DNA of 64,000 nt from Tulasnella sp. 424 (GCA_019633425.1 WSUB01000177.1:1-64000); one strand, 5' to 3'; positions 23,655 through 35,621 are shown, numbered from the stretch's first letter. Numbers and translations are program-made. The notes: a model not told the origin generated them from the sequence alone.

Positions 23655-25280
23655 TGGCCTGTTCCTCTCCAACCTAGAGGAGTTGCAGGGAGTCAACACA
23701 ATAGCTGAAGCTGGACTCACAGGAAAGAGGGATGGAGGGGGGGCTGGTTGCAATCCAAGATTGCAATTTGAACTGCTGGGTACAAAATTGGAGTGTTTGT
23801 TCCTGGGTTGCCACGAAACCAAGTTTGTCCCTGAGCTCAGTCTGACCTTTGGCCCTCCATCCCCATGCTGTTCCTCTCCCCAATATCAACATTCACAGTA
23901 TTCACAACCTTGGTTAAGCCTCAATGACCGTATCCAAATTGACCGTATCCAAATTGACTGTACAAGTGCTTTGGGGCACTGCACCCAAAGTGTACATGCA
24001 CATGCAGTAATTGGAGGTCTGGGATCCTGCCTTGTGCGGTCTGTCTTGTACAATAGTTACCTCAATGTAGTAGATAGAATGGTTAGAAGTCTTGGTATAG
24101 GTATAACAGAATCATTGGCTGACTTTGAGACTTGATGATGTATACCCCCAAACATCTTTGTTCAACTACTAGCTATACTATAGCTGGAGCATGAGCCGAA
24201 GACATGTCTGGATCGCTCTGAAATACTAGGTAGCAAGGGACAGGCCTCAAAGGAAAACATTGAATATAGCTCCTTATAACAGTGCATATAGACTGACATA
24301 GGATCTATACTGTACTGCAATGTTCTATCAACAGTGAGGTTGGCTCTACTGAGCCTATCAAGTGCTATGTAAAACGGGTATTCTATGGACCCTACGGATC
24401 TCTACCATGTGTGTCTAATAAACTATGGCTCTAGACTTTTTTCGTGCCATTGAAACTGAGCGTTAGGCATGACCGTCTATTACCATTATCATCATAGTGG
24501 CACATGTGCCAATTCCCGACTCTAGTGTGAACCAACTGGAACAAAACAGTAGAAACAAGCTTGATCATGTTCAACATCATTTAATACATACACCATGTAT
24601 TCATTAGGAATGGATGAGATGTATGGAGAGAGATAGGCATTAAGACCAACAAGGGAATCCAATGGCACATGGAACTGGTTCTCGCTTGGTATGATAAGCT
24701 TCGTTCTTTGCCTGCCCTTGCCGATTACTTCAAGTTTGAGTCTTGCTCACAGCTTAATGGTTTACAGCTGTTTGCAAAAATGATGACAGTCAAGGATGAA
24801 AAGAATAAAAGAAGGGATTGGGAAGGAGTCCCATTTGGTCCTGGGTGTCGTCCTTTACCCCAAGGGGGAAGTGTGACCGCAGCGTCACACCTGTCACTAT
24901 TTGTGAAGCTGGACTTCCTTGATGTGTCATCGTTGTGGATCTATCATTTACAAGTGGCAAGGGCTTTCGCTCATTTGGGTAGTGGTTGTTATCATCTGGT
25001 CAGCAATGATGAGAGGGAGATCTTTTGAGATGGGTTGGAGAGGGACAAAAGACACCCAAGTGGTGTTGAACGTGACATCTCCCTTTTGGGATCTCAAGAC
25101 ACTGTGACCATTATACAATAATCCCCAAGTGACGAGTACCACCCCAATCCTGATTCTCTCTATCCCTCTCTATCCTCTGTATTTTCTATTTCTTTTTTCT
25201 CCTATCATCATTAATGCAAATAACTGTAATGCTCCATTGTCCTGTGTTTCTTTCTGGACCTGAGGGTTGACAGTGCCTCT
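23655..25280. other. AT-rich sequence with decayed coding traces
   Basis: Two 16-base direct copies of a word containing GACCGTATCCAAATT sit at 23925-23957. A 119-codon frame at 24669-25028 (MELVLAWYDKLRSLPALADY) has no recognised domain. I cannot support a gene. Confidence 0.35.
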
Positions 25281-25440
25281 ATGTTCAACATTTGTGATGA
25301 GTGTGATTCAACATTAAAGCATTATCATATTCCACAATTTGCGGTCGTTAATGATTTGTATAGGAGCACATTACCCAATGAGTTGATAGACCCGACCTGG
25401 GTTGAGAAAAGGGTGTGTGTCATTTACCACACTACAGTGT
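25281..25440 (+). pseudogene. Helitron-associated (DUF6570-like) fragment
   Basis: The translated stretch begins FNICDECDSTLKHYHIPQFA and continues VVNDLYRSTLPNELIDPTWVEKR in two adjoining pieces. This is the arrangement CxxC, then PxFAxxNxLY, then LPxEL, then LTWxEE found just ahead of the Helitron-like replicase domain in fungal elements (DUF6570). The frame stops soon after and no Rep or helicase motif follows in any frame, so it is a relic. The downstream ACTACAGTGTACTATAC word resembles the motif clusters at 27.6 and 29.5 kb. Confidence 0.55.
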
Positions 25441-25517
25441 ACTATACTCAACATCAAGTAATCCACACAACTTTGACAAGCTTAGTAACATGCTGTGATC
25501 TAGCACAACATGCATAG

Positions 25518-26445
25518 GGTTGAGGAGTAGTATATGTTCCTATATTCAGCACAACACTGCAGACAGACTCCTTGTTGAGGTATGATCATACTCAGGGCTA
25601 CTCAGATATGAATAAATAAATGGAAGGCCTATTATTAATTAATCAGCTGTATTCAAATACAGAGAAGGGGCTATTTTAATTTATTTTTAACACCAGATAT
25701 TTGGATTTATTTGATTATAACAAATTAGGGTCAAGACCAAATGTTGCCTATATACTGCTGAAGAACCTCATGAAATGGCTCATTGTTACAGCCACCATAA
25801 CATAACCCTACCAGGAAGTGACATAATCTAGGACACCATATAGAGATGGAGAGTGCCCAAGCCAAGGAAAGGACACATCAGTGCCTCAAGGACTCCACAA
25901 GTCATTAGTCAGCGCCACAAGGTCAACACTCGTTCATCAGGCAGCAATGTGTATTCTCCACACAGTCATTACACACTCAGGATATTTATAGAATGTTCTT
26001 TGACGTTCTACAGCATTATATCCTATTCTAGAAGTAGTACAAAAATGTATATAAACCACACCTAGTGAGGAGGGTTGCTCCTCACTTTGCCTCTTGTATT
26101 CTATCCATTGCAAAGTACCACTCGAACCAATCTCCTCAGCCAAAGCAAGTTGGCCTTTTGACCTCTAAACCATCTAAACTCTAGCAAACTACACCCTCAG
26201 TTTCACAAACCTCTGACCTAGCCCTACAACTGACTTCAAGGTCTGACACACCAGCTAGCCGCTGTTTCTGCCACCAATCTCATTCATTGCTAGAACCACC
26301 ATCTTGCTCATTGTTCAAGCTGCCACTCTGTCACATTATTAGATTGCTCACTCTGCTTTGTTTTCTGTCTTTGTTCTTCCATTTCTGGTCATGGTCTTGC
26401 TCACTCAGCGGACTCAGCACCACTCAGCAGACAGATGCCATCACT
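25518..26445. other. AT-rich spacer, no gene seen
   Basis: Contains long A/T stretches (25640-25720) and no recognisable reading frame. Ends at the target duplication of the inserted element. Confidence 0.45.
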
Positions 26446-26454
26446 CTTGTCCAT
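26446..26454. repeat. Left 9-bp target-site duplication (CTTGTCCAT)
   Basis: CTTGTCCAT immediately precedes the element end GGCTTATTCTAATCAG. The identical 9 bases follow the right end at 27197-27205. Confidence 0.85.
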
Positions 26455-27196
26455 GGCTTATTCTAATCAGCGACCCCCATCAGAGAAGCCCCTGCGGTGA
26501 CCCCTTCCAATCGGAAGGTGTGCTGACTAATTTAGCACCTCGGGTGATGCCGTCAGAGGAGTTAGCCAAAGGCGTAAGGGTCCTCACACCTTCCTGTCAC
26601 CTCAGCCGATGTGAACGAGCCGGAAGGTGCCAGGGACCAGAGCGTCGCAGTCCTGACTGGTGCGTTCATTGTCACTGTCGATGATGGCCACAACCAGGAG
26701 ATGGTGCATGGCGATTAGCAATTGTATGTAAGTTGTTAGACCGGTATCTAGAAATAGATAATAGCTTGTAATGTAAATGCTTTGCTAAGTCTATGTGTGT
26801 TTTCAATGCCGACAGACAGCTTGTGCGGTGATGCCATCCAACACTGACTGCCATACACGCTGGTTTGACAAATTTTGAGTTTTTTCGTTAAAACAAGCAC
26901 GGAGGAGAGGCCTTTGTTATGTACAATTATATGACAGCCATGTGCCACCTCTGCAGTCTTGGCCATCATTGACGATGACAGCCAACGTGCCAGTCGGAAC
27001 TGCAACCTCTCTGGTCTCTGGCACTGACAGCTCATTCACATCGTCTGAGGTGACAGGAAGGTGTAAGGACCCTTACGCCCTTGGCGAACTCCTCTGATGG
27101 CGTCACCCGAGGTGCTGAGTTAGTCAGCACACCCTCCGATTGGAAGGGGTCACCGCGGGGGTTTCTCCAAAAGGGGGTCGCTGATTAGAATAAGCC
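26455..27196. mobile_element. Non-autonomous Mutator-like DNA transposon (742 bp)
   Basis: The element begins GGCTTATTCTAATCAGCGAC and ends with its inverse. The terminal inverted repeats run about 235 bp (26455-26689 and 26961-27196) with scattered mismatches. The internal 270 bp has no open frame of note. A perfect 9-bp direct duplication, CTTGTCCAT, flanks it. Long inverted repeats with 9-bp target duplication are the classical signature of Mutator-like elements; this one must be moved in trans. The identical target duplications suggest a fairly recent insertion, while the divergence between the two repeats suggests an older element lineage. Confidence 0.85.
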
Positions 27197-27205
27197 CTTG
27201 TCCAT
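27197..27205. repeat. Right 9-bp target-site duplication (CTTGTCCAT)
   Basis: Identical to the left copy at 26446-26454. Confidence 0.85.
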
Positions 27206-27554
27206 TGCCTATATATACTCATTAGTACTGCATGTATTCTTACCCTTCATTCGCGATTACTTGTATATTCCATTCCCTCCTCCATCCCTCTTTGCCTCCA
27301 TATGTTCTGCTCTTTGTCTCTCCTTGGCAACCAACAGACAAGGCTCTTGAGAGGCTCTTCCCACATTCTACTCCCTTGTTCATACCCTGGTCCTTACACT
27401 CATGTGACACTCTAAACTAGTTTATGTTAGGGCTCTAATAATGATCTTTGTCAAATGGCCAAAGGTGGCCAGAGTCCTGATGGCCAAAGGGTATAAGGGT
27501 CTTCCTTCAGCCTACCACTGTCCCAAACATGACCCTGCTGCCCCCACTATTGTC
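27206..27554. other. Spacer, no gene seen
   Basis: Pyrimidine-rich and AT-rich sequence; contains GGCCAAAGG-type words twice near 27460-27490. Confidence 0.4.
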
Positions 27555-27845
27555 CAGTGTACTTCACTGTACTATAGTGTATACAATTTAACCTGTCAGA
27601 ACCTACTTATATAATACAGTGTACAACAGTGTATTTTCTTATCCACTCAGACAATACAGATTGGAAAAAGTGGTAGCGGAGTAGTACACTGTCCTGGCTC
27701 TGGTGTACACTGACCTATGTACTATACGCTGTATGTTCACTGGTGTACACCATCCCCTTGACTTTGCTGAAACTACAACATTGGGATAGTGTAGTACAGT
27801 GGATATACATTGTACATACACTGTACATCCTGTGTATACCAATGT
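27555..27845. repeat. Left cluster of TACAGTGTA/TACACTGTA-like motifs
   Basis: Within 290 bases the near-palindromic words CAGTGTAC, CACTGTACTATAGTGTA, ACAGTGTACAACAGTGTA, GTACACTG, GTGTACACTG, GTACAGTGG and ACACTGTACA occur in both orientations. The cluster lies 115 bases upstream of the five-exon gene at 27961, and a matching cluster lies 300 bases beyond its end. Confidence 0.6.
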
Positions 27846-27960
27846 ATGGCTCAGGGGTATGGTGGGAAATCAACCTTTGACAGTCCTGAAAATTTACACC
27901 ACCAACAACCACCACCATTTCTACACCTCTTTCAGACATATTAACTCACCCCAAGCTAGT

Positions 27961-29210
27961 ATGTCTCTAAAGAAAGGTCAGAACACAAAGAAGGAGGAAC
28001 CTAGTGATAGGATGAAGGATCCAGGAGGCATGGAAGATGTTCAACAGCCAGAAGCTGGTAAGTATACATCAGATTTGTGGTGCATTGATTAGTGATTAAC
28101 TTAGGTCTATAGCCATCCTAATTCAACTAGACTTGGTTCCTATGGGCAATCAAGACATGGCAGTTGAGATCATCTATGTCACTATTGAGAGGAAGGCCTT
28201 GGAATCAGGGTCAACCATTAGGATCCAAGATCTAGTGGCTAATGCTGTAGCTACTCCCCCTATGTCTGGTAAGTAGGTAATGGCAGTGAATTCTACTAGA
28301 AATTAAATTTTCACCATTGTTTGACAGAAAGAGCTTTGATACTCTATCGCACTGCCCTTGTTGGTAATAGCAAGGTTGCCATAGGCTCTGTCACAGAAGT
28401 TCTTGCAGGCACAGCCCCACTCCTTGCTTTTAAGCAACTATCAAAGGTCATCTTAGAAGATAAAGGTGGTGTCTACCATACTGTGCTATGGTATAAGCCC
28501 ATTCAGGTATTGAATTAATTACATAAAAATAATGTGCTGGTTAACTCTGTGTTCTGTTAGGGAGAGCAACCTGCTGCTGTGGCCAACGTGGCTCCCACTC
28601 CTCAGCCTCACCCAGCTCAGTTGGAATCTTTCTCTTACTCAATGCAAGAGCCAAACCATGGGTTTCACCAATCCAAGCTCAATCTTGAGATCCTTGAATG
28701 GCTCAGAGCTGAGCTGGATGGCCCCACTGAGCCCCTTCCAAGGGCAGGGTCACTTAGCGATGCATGGGCAAGAGAAAGGCTCTATCGCAAGGTGAAGTCC
28801 AATGCAGATAAGCGCTTCAAGTATAAGCAGTCATACAAGATCAACATTGGTAAGATTAAAGCTTGTCTTTTATTGCCGCTACTTGATACTGTTCAATTTT
28901 GTAGAACCATATATCAACACCACTTTTTAAAGTTGATGCTCTGCAAGATATCTGCTTCCTCAGACATACTAATTGTGCCAACTCTACAACTGGGTTTGCT
29001 AATGCTGAGAAAGACCCAGAGATGGCACAATGGTTGAACGAGGAGGCCAAACCTGGGAACACCAACTTCTCATCCTGGTCCATCAGTAAATTTTGGGGAG
29101 AGGCTCAGAAGCGTGTTGAAACTGCTAACAAGAGGGCTTTGGCACTCCAGGAGCAGAAGCAAATGAAGGGGCAAAGTAAGCCTGCCAAGAAGTTAAGAAG
29201 AGTGGTTTAG
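27961..29210 (+). CDS. Unrecognised five-exon gene between motif clusters
   Basis: Exons 27961-28057, 28131-28268, 28328-28506, 28561-28849 and 28933-29210 splice in phase to 326 residues. All introns have GT-AG borders. The N terminus is charged (MSLKKGQNTKKEEPSDRM). The middle reads MAVEIIYVTIERKALESG and ERALILYRTALVGNSKVAIG, the fourth exon LEILEWLRAELDG and AWARERLYRKVKSNADKRFK. The C terminus is lysine-rich (KQMKGQSKPAKKLRRVV), like a nuclear-localisation or DNA-binding tail. I recognise no domain. It could be a transposon accessory gene or an island-specific gene; the flanking motif clusters favour the first, which is inference. Without the 3' splice site at 28932, the T-run at 28923 would cause a stop, so that acceptor is preferred. 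Confidence 0.65.
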
Positions 29211-30946
29211 TCTAGTGAGCAGGAGGACAATGAAGAGGAGGAGATCCATTCAGATTATTTGGGTGTCCCTAAAGGATCCTCTCCATGTTATAGCAGAAGA
29301 TGAGTGATGTGTTGTGGAGTATATACTGAGATGTCTTATAAAGGGATTCAACTCCCCATTTTCTTGATGTAATCTTTTAAGTAAAACCCTCTAAGCAGCA
29401 TTCAACATGAGGTCTATGGATGAAACTTGAGTGGATCCTGGCAACTTGCAAAATATCTCTAGCTAATGTTGAGAGCTACCAATACATTCTTGCAGGCAAA
29501 AGAGTGTATCACTGCTTGTAGTACAGTGTATGGACACAAGATGTACAGTGTATCCGGAACTGTACTACAGTGGCTGAGTCTATGTAGGATGATGTACCAA
29601 GCACTGCACTACAATTTATTAGCATGTAGGCTAGTCTATACTACATTGACCTAGTGTGGTGTACCAAATGCTAGAGTACAATGTATGAGCAGCAGGCCAT
29701 GGTATCAGTCACTGAGCTGCATGGACCTGGTCCTTGACATATGTGGTTCACTCACAAAGTGTTAGGATAGGCTGAACCGGTTGTGAGAGCTGCTGGCCAA
29801 CCTTCAATCACCTCTTGAAGCATGTCAAAGAGTACTTTTGAAACCTTTGCGCCTTGTACAAGAAGGAGAATTCATTCACCAAAGCCGTTCTAGAGACTCA
29901 TACTGTGCTATAGGGCAGATCCAAAGAAGCACACCGGCTAGGAGCCATATTCTGTTCAAACTAATTCTGAGCCATACCTGCTCAGATGATCCTTTCAGCA
30001 TCTGTACTAGGACCCAAGCTACTAGAGAGATGATTGTACTACATTCAACAATGGGCAATTGAGATACTCATTGAAGGCCCATACTTCAAGTTTTAATATT
30101 TCTTCACCACACACCTGAACTCAGGCCCATCCTTGCATTGACACCATAAAGAGAACTCACTGGTAAGATCTCAGGGTCCCTCACTGACCAAGATGAGACT
30201 ACTCTTATTGTATGTTGTTTGAGGCAATCACAAGTGTCACATCAAAAAAGGTCTGGGGTTGGTAGCGTGATTTGCTATTTTGAGTTCGTTGATACTGTTT
30301 CAAGAATGGACCAACTGCTTTGCTTGGCATACCAACCCAATCTCTCCAAAGGGCCAATCCTTGCCTGCGAGCTTGACTGAGAGGGATTAAGTCAGCAAAG
30401 CAACCTATGAAATGCTAAGCCTGTTAGCAATGTATTGTCTTTGAGCCAGAGGACTTTGCAAGCCCATTCCTGTCTACACCAGCTCCTTCCATGTGACAGG
30501 AGCATTGATACTTAGCTAGGGAATTAGGTACTGCATACTATATGTCTGGAAAGGGCAATAGTTAGGCTGGAGAGACTTTTTAAGTAAGGGAGGAACCACT
30601 GATAGGGATGCTAATAGTAGATTTAAACAAGGGTAATTTGAGACAGATTGATTCTACATTTCAAGGATCATAAGATTAGTTGAAGTAGTCTTGAGGCCTT
30701 AGTTGAGCATTTTGTTGGGAGGTCATTACTTAAGGGAGACAAGATGGTCATAAACGAAAGGTGAGGAAGGGGCAGGAAGTGGAGTGAACCCTAAGTAAAG
30801 TAGGTTGCTCAAGGTCTCTGGTTCTACAACTAGCTAGCAGATCACTTTGGCAATGAGCAAATTCCAAGAAGTTATGTAGTATAGAGCAGATAATGTGCAA
30901 TATGCATAGTTGATAATATAATAAAGCTTAATGGATGATTCAATAT
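29211..30946. other. AT-rich spacer with right motif cluster, no gene seen
   Basis: Apart from the motif cluster at 29515-29690, this stretch is AT-rich sequence with short open frames only. It separates the unrecognised gene from the 3' end of the methyltransferase gene. Confidence 0.4.
29515..29690. repeat. Right cluster of TACAGTGTA-like motifs
   Basis: Contains GTAGTACAGTGTATGG, GATGTACAGTGTATCC, CTGTACTACAGTGG, CACTGCACTAC and GAGTACAATGTATG within about 175 bases. The same word family fills the cluster at 27555-27845. Confidence 0.55.
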
Positions 30947-33900
30947 TTAGAATGTTTCTGATATGTGGTCAGACACAACAGCAGACATCAAAGCTTCCCC
31001 TAAAGCCATGCCAAGAGGAATAGGCACAGCATTACCTATGTTAAAGTGTTAGTCTAGACTTATACCATCAGTCTAGAAATTGTAAAGCTTGCCAATTTGT
31101 TTGAAGAGCTACCATGATGTTAAATTAGTAGAGTGATTGCATTGCATCACTTAAACTCACCTCATTGACAGATCCATCAGAGTCAGCAGTGCAAAACAAA
31201 AACTGATCAGGGAAGCCTTGAGCTCTAGCATATTCACGAAGGCTGATGACACGTTTTTGATTGGGATGCAGGACCTGCCCATATCTTGATGCTGGATCCA
31301 CTGTGCATGTGCTAGTTGGAAAGAAGCCACTACTAGTGATCCGCCTGTAGGTGTTGTCTTGAATAGAAGAGTCAGATAGATACAAGAAAGTTCTACAATA
31401 TTCTTACTGCTCAGAGGCTTTTTTTTCCAAGCTTTATCCCAGTAATTCTGAGGTAGATCTATGAGGGACTCAATGAAAGAGTTGACTTATCATCTAGGAG
31501 ATAACCCATACCTTTCCAAGATGCACCTTGCACCAAAGGCACATGAATCACCCTTCACCTTAATTAACCCCTGCCTTTTTGATAAAATGTGTTGATTACT
31601 TGCCTTGCAGTGACAATATGGGAATATATTCTGGTGAAATGTTGTTGCAACTTCCCCATAGGATTGCGAAGAGAAGCCTGATATTGTGTTTGAGGAGAAG
31701 ACCTGTATTTGATCAGCTGTCCCCAACCAGTTTCCCTATTGTAAACTGGAGAGAATCGCTCATCAGGACCTGATTTAGACCTAAACAAGAACTTGTCAGT
31801 ACAGGCAAGGCTCTAGTAGGGCTCTTTATACCAATCAAAACTGGGAAGATCTCCAATTGCCATCTCAACTGTGATGGGAGCAAGTGGGGCAAATATACTT
31901 GATGGTGATGTGATAGTAGCACCATCTGGAGTATAGATTGGTCGAGGCTGCTTTGGAAAGCAATGAGTTGGAAGGGGAAAGGAGGGTAGGGAGCAACCCC
32001 TTCTTGCAGCCATGACAATCAAACGACCCCGAGACTGAGGTGTGCCATAAGCTCCAGCTTCAAGAATAGAGGGATGAACTTGATAGCTAGAGGAGGTATA
32101 TTAGCTTAAGGAAGAGGATCATAATGAAAGGAAGTTATGCACTCCATAGCTGTTAAACAACGAAGCCAGAGTTTTAGCATTCCCATCTTGATGAGCTCTC
32201 CTTCTGAATTTGTAAGAGAATAGTCTGCCATCCCTCTGACATTCTCAAAGCTAAAGGTGTGGTTAGATATGTTTGGTGATTAAATGAGAAATACTTACAT
32301 GACGTATGAGGGTCTGTACAGGTCCACAAATGACAGTGCTGTTAAACTCAAACTATGTCTGGGGTCATCATCCTTTTTGAAACTATTTGCATAGGAGAAT
32401 GACTGGCAAGGAGGCCCCCCATAGATGATGTCAACCTCGTCCAAACCTGGTAGCGATGGATCATGTGTTCCATCCAATGAATGCTTAATGACTTGTTCCA
32501 GTGCCATGTTGACATCCTGATGAATGACAACATGATCAGAGGCCATGTTTTCTCTAAAGATAAACCAAGGAATAAGTCTCAAGTCTTAAAGGAGCTTCAA
32601 TCACAAACTTCAAGGTACTGATGGCATTTAGATTGCTTTCAATAGACCACTTTGTGGTAACAATCTTGCTTTGGTCTAGTCCTAGCTGAAAGCCTTTGGA
32701 AAACTCTTAGAGGACCTCAAGACCACAAAGAGGCTTGACTGACCTCCACATCCACTAAAAAGATCCAGACCTTTCAACGGGGCTGTCTTGATTAGTTCAG
32801 TCCTGACTGTTAGATCATGAAGGTGGTTTTGAAGGCACTGAGAGCAAGACTGAAGATGCAGAGGGTGGCCCTCAGTGTTGAATTCCTCTACCCAGAAGTG
32901 ATTGGAATGCTTGAGCCAAGAATCCAACTCCACAGACTCTTGTGGGTCAAGAATAGTGTAGAACTTCCCAGAAAGACGTTCAGCAGAACATTGAATCCGA
33001 TCAGCAGTCATAACAAGCTTCCTCTGTATACAAGATTGTTCAAGCTCATGGAAATTGATTAGAAAGAATGCACTCACATCATCATAGAATGGGCTTGAGT
33101 CTAAAGCAGATCTTTGCAAAAGATTTGCAAGGACTCTGACTTTGCCTTTATTAATGGTTGCAGAGTAGATTTGAGCCATGATGAAAGGTCCAGGCATGTC
33201 TGGCTTGATATAGACAAAATCCTGGCTATGATATTCAAAGCCACTGAAGAGGATTGTGGGTTGTTCAGGATGAAGGAGGCGAGGGCTCTTCAGTAGTCTC
33301 TGCTCAGCTTGGAGTGAGCATGGATAGCAATGAGATGATTCTGATGAGAGACTGGTTGATCTGAATGGAGCAGCATCTAGGAAACACCCCTTCTTGCGCC
33401 GGTAGAGAAACCTACTGCCAAGTCAGATGTCTGCAGGACCAATCTTGAAAGAAAACTTACCGGCAGAAAAACAAAGTTGGATCATGGACTTTTGGTGGGG
33501 TCTTCCCATGGTGCAGGAATTCCACATCAGCATGTTGAACAATTGACTCAACTGAACAATCACTGCATTCATTAATGAGGAAAACCTCTTGAGGGTCAGC
33601 AGTTTCCTGCAGGAAACTTTTGCTGCTGTGCAGTAACCAATGTGCATGAAATGATACTCTTTTCTTGTGCTTGAAGAAGTAAACAATTTCTGCAAACCTG
33701 AAGTCAATGTGAGTAAGACTTGAGTCAAACCTTGGTAATCTTAGCAAAGCATACCAGAATGCATTTCCAAGACAATTTGGAGACAGCGCACTTGCCACTG
33801 AGGCTTGTTGTTGACGTTCAACCTCTGAATCCTCACCTGGCATTACCAATACAACATCTCCACGCTACAGAGCATGCCTGTCAGCAGAATATCTCACCCT

Positions 33901-35621
33901 TGCAACATTAAAGCCCATACCTGATATTGGGTGCCATCAATCTCAATGTTTGTGAACGTTTCAGCACCATCTCGTCCCTCAACCATATCACTCCTTGAGA
34001 GGTCCAACTGACATGGAGCCTCTTCATGTCTCTGAATCATCTCTTCTATAAGCTTTTGGGTTCCCTCATACTCCTCATATTCCTCCAGAGGTTGACCAAG
34101 ACATTTCAGGGGTCGAAGGAAATGCCTGTTGGCAATTTGATGAATGAGTGGGGTGACTGAGTTCTGATGGGTGTACTTTTCAGAAGAGATTGGGGGACCT
34201 TGTCGATTAGAGATGGTTGGGTGCTTATGAGGTTGGATGTGACCCAGAAGCTGAGAGACCATTGGGGTTTCTAGGAAGCCTTGGTCATCTGCATTCATGC
34301 ATGCTGATCGAATCCCAACAATCTGAACAAAAAGAATTTTTTTAAGTAGTGAACTTCTTGATATGTGGATTCAACTTACATTGGACCAAAAATCCACCAG
34401 ACCCAATCTAAACCCCAGATGTTGCCCAGCATTCCTCAAAATGACTGAGTAGATGCCATGTGGTTCCTGAATAGTAGAATTGAATTTCTCAGCCCCAGCC
34501 ATAGGGCTATCCTTGACCAATAGTGAGAGGATCAGTTTGAAAGTGTGAGCCACAAGGAATGGCTTGTATGCATTTTGATAGACTTGATGAGGTGCTTCCA
34601 AGATATACCAAGCTAGTTCAGTTTCAACCCAAATAGAAGCACTGAAAAGCATGGTGAGATTACTGCTGCAACTTTAAGGCTTTACTACTTACTTGGTGTA
34701 TGTATCCCCATAGCCTTGATACGCATCTACCACAGGCCCAAGATGAATTTGAGCAGTATCTTCACCTGCGTTTGTGTCCGATTCCATTTCATCGTTTACA
34801 TCCTCATCTAGCTTGGGGCAGACATCACCAAGTCCCCACAGTTGCTTTGTCCTGTCTAAGTGGAAGACGAAATTGTTCAGAATGCGAACGGGTTTATCCG
34901 TTCCTTCATCATCATCCTGGGGGGTCTCCCCCTCCATGATGTCTTGCTCAGGTCCATACTGAGCCATAGAATTTTTGAAGTTGCGAAGTGGCGGGGGGTC
35001 TGCAAGATATGGTTAAATTAAAAACAATCCAGCTGGGAGTCAGATCAATTCTCTCTTACATATATATGCGCCAATTGCCTTCATTGCATCTTGCAGTTCC
35101 ATGTCACTTTCCATACATACAGCATTTGCCACTTCTTGCTCCTCATCCTCAGTATCAGTTTTACCTGCATCTCCCTGCTCCATGTCCAACTCTTCATCAA
35201 TCTCCAAGGCAGCATAGCCAGCTTGGATTCCGGGGGATCGTTGGCCACTTCTTGAGGAGCCTGGGGTTGCAAGTTGTAGGCCTCCAAATCGAGACAAGCC
35301 ATCAAGGCTTTTCTTTGGAGTCAGAGGTGGTGGCATCTATCCCATAATATCAGAACCCAAGTCGTGTATTCCAGGAAAAGAAATAAAAATGCTTACATAT
35401 TGTCTTGGCTGCCTTGGGGTCAAACCAACACTCTCATTTGAGCTGAGACTCGGGCTATCATCCTCATCAGAATCTGAGGACTGAAGTATAAAGAGTCAGG
35501 TCAGGGTATATAGTTCATAAGGCTCAGCCACGCTTACCTCTTTGGTAACCCTAGTCCTCTTGACGGGTGTGATGGGAACTGGGGAAAGCCGAACTCGTTT
35601 CTGAGGAGTTATAGGAGCCAT
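30947..35621 (-). CDS. DNMT1-type DNA (cytosine-5) methyltransferase
   Basis: Transfers methyl from S-adenosylmethionine to cytosine C5 in DNA; nuclear. A 20-exon model from ATG at 35621 to TAA at 30947 gives exactly 1,224 residues. After a basic N terminus (MAPITPQKRVRLSP), residues ~150-340 form an RFTS-like domain (PVRILNNFVFHL; IWVETELAWYILEAPHQVY). Two BAH domains follow (~470-600, with YFFKHKKRVSFHAHWL; ~640-760, with FVYIKPDMPGPFIMAQIY). Catalytic motifs: I DLFSGCGGFQLGLD, IV GGPPCQSFS with the nucleophilic Cys, VI FENVRG, VIII QSRGRLIVMAA, IX region VDPASRYGQVLHPNQKR with REYARAQGFPD, X QIGNAVPIPLG. Motif X is rebuilt across a 16-nt exon and a GC-AG intron; a second GC-AG intron lies at 31553-31603. 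A 57-nt segment at 33024-33077 could be an in-frame intron or coding. No CXXC finger is seen. Codons look AT-richer than in neighbours. It is head-to-head with RRP1. Confidence 0.93.
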
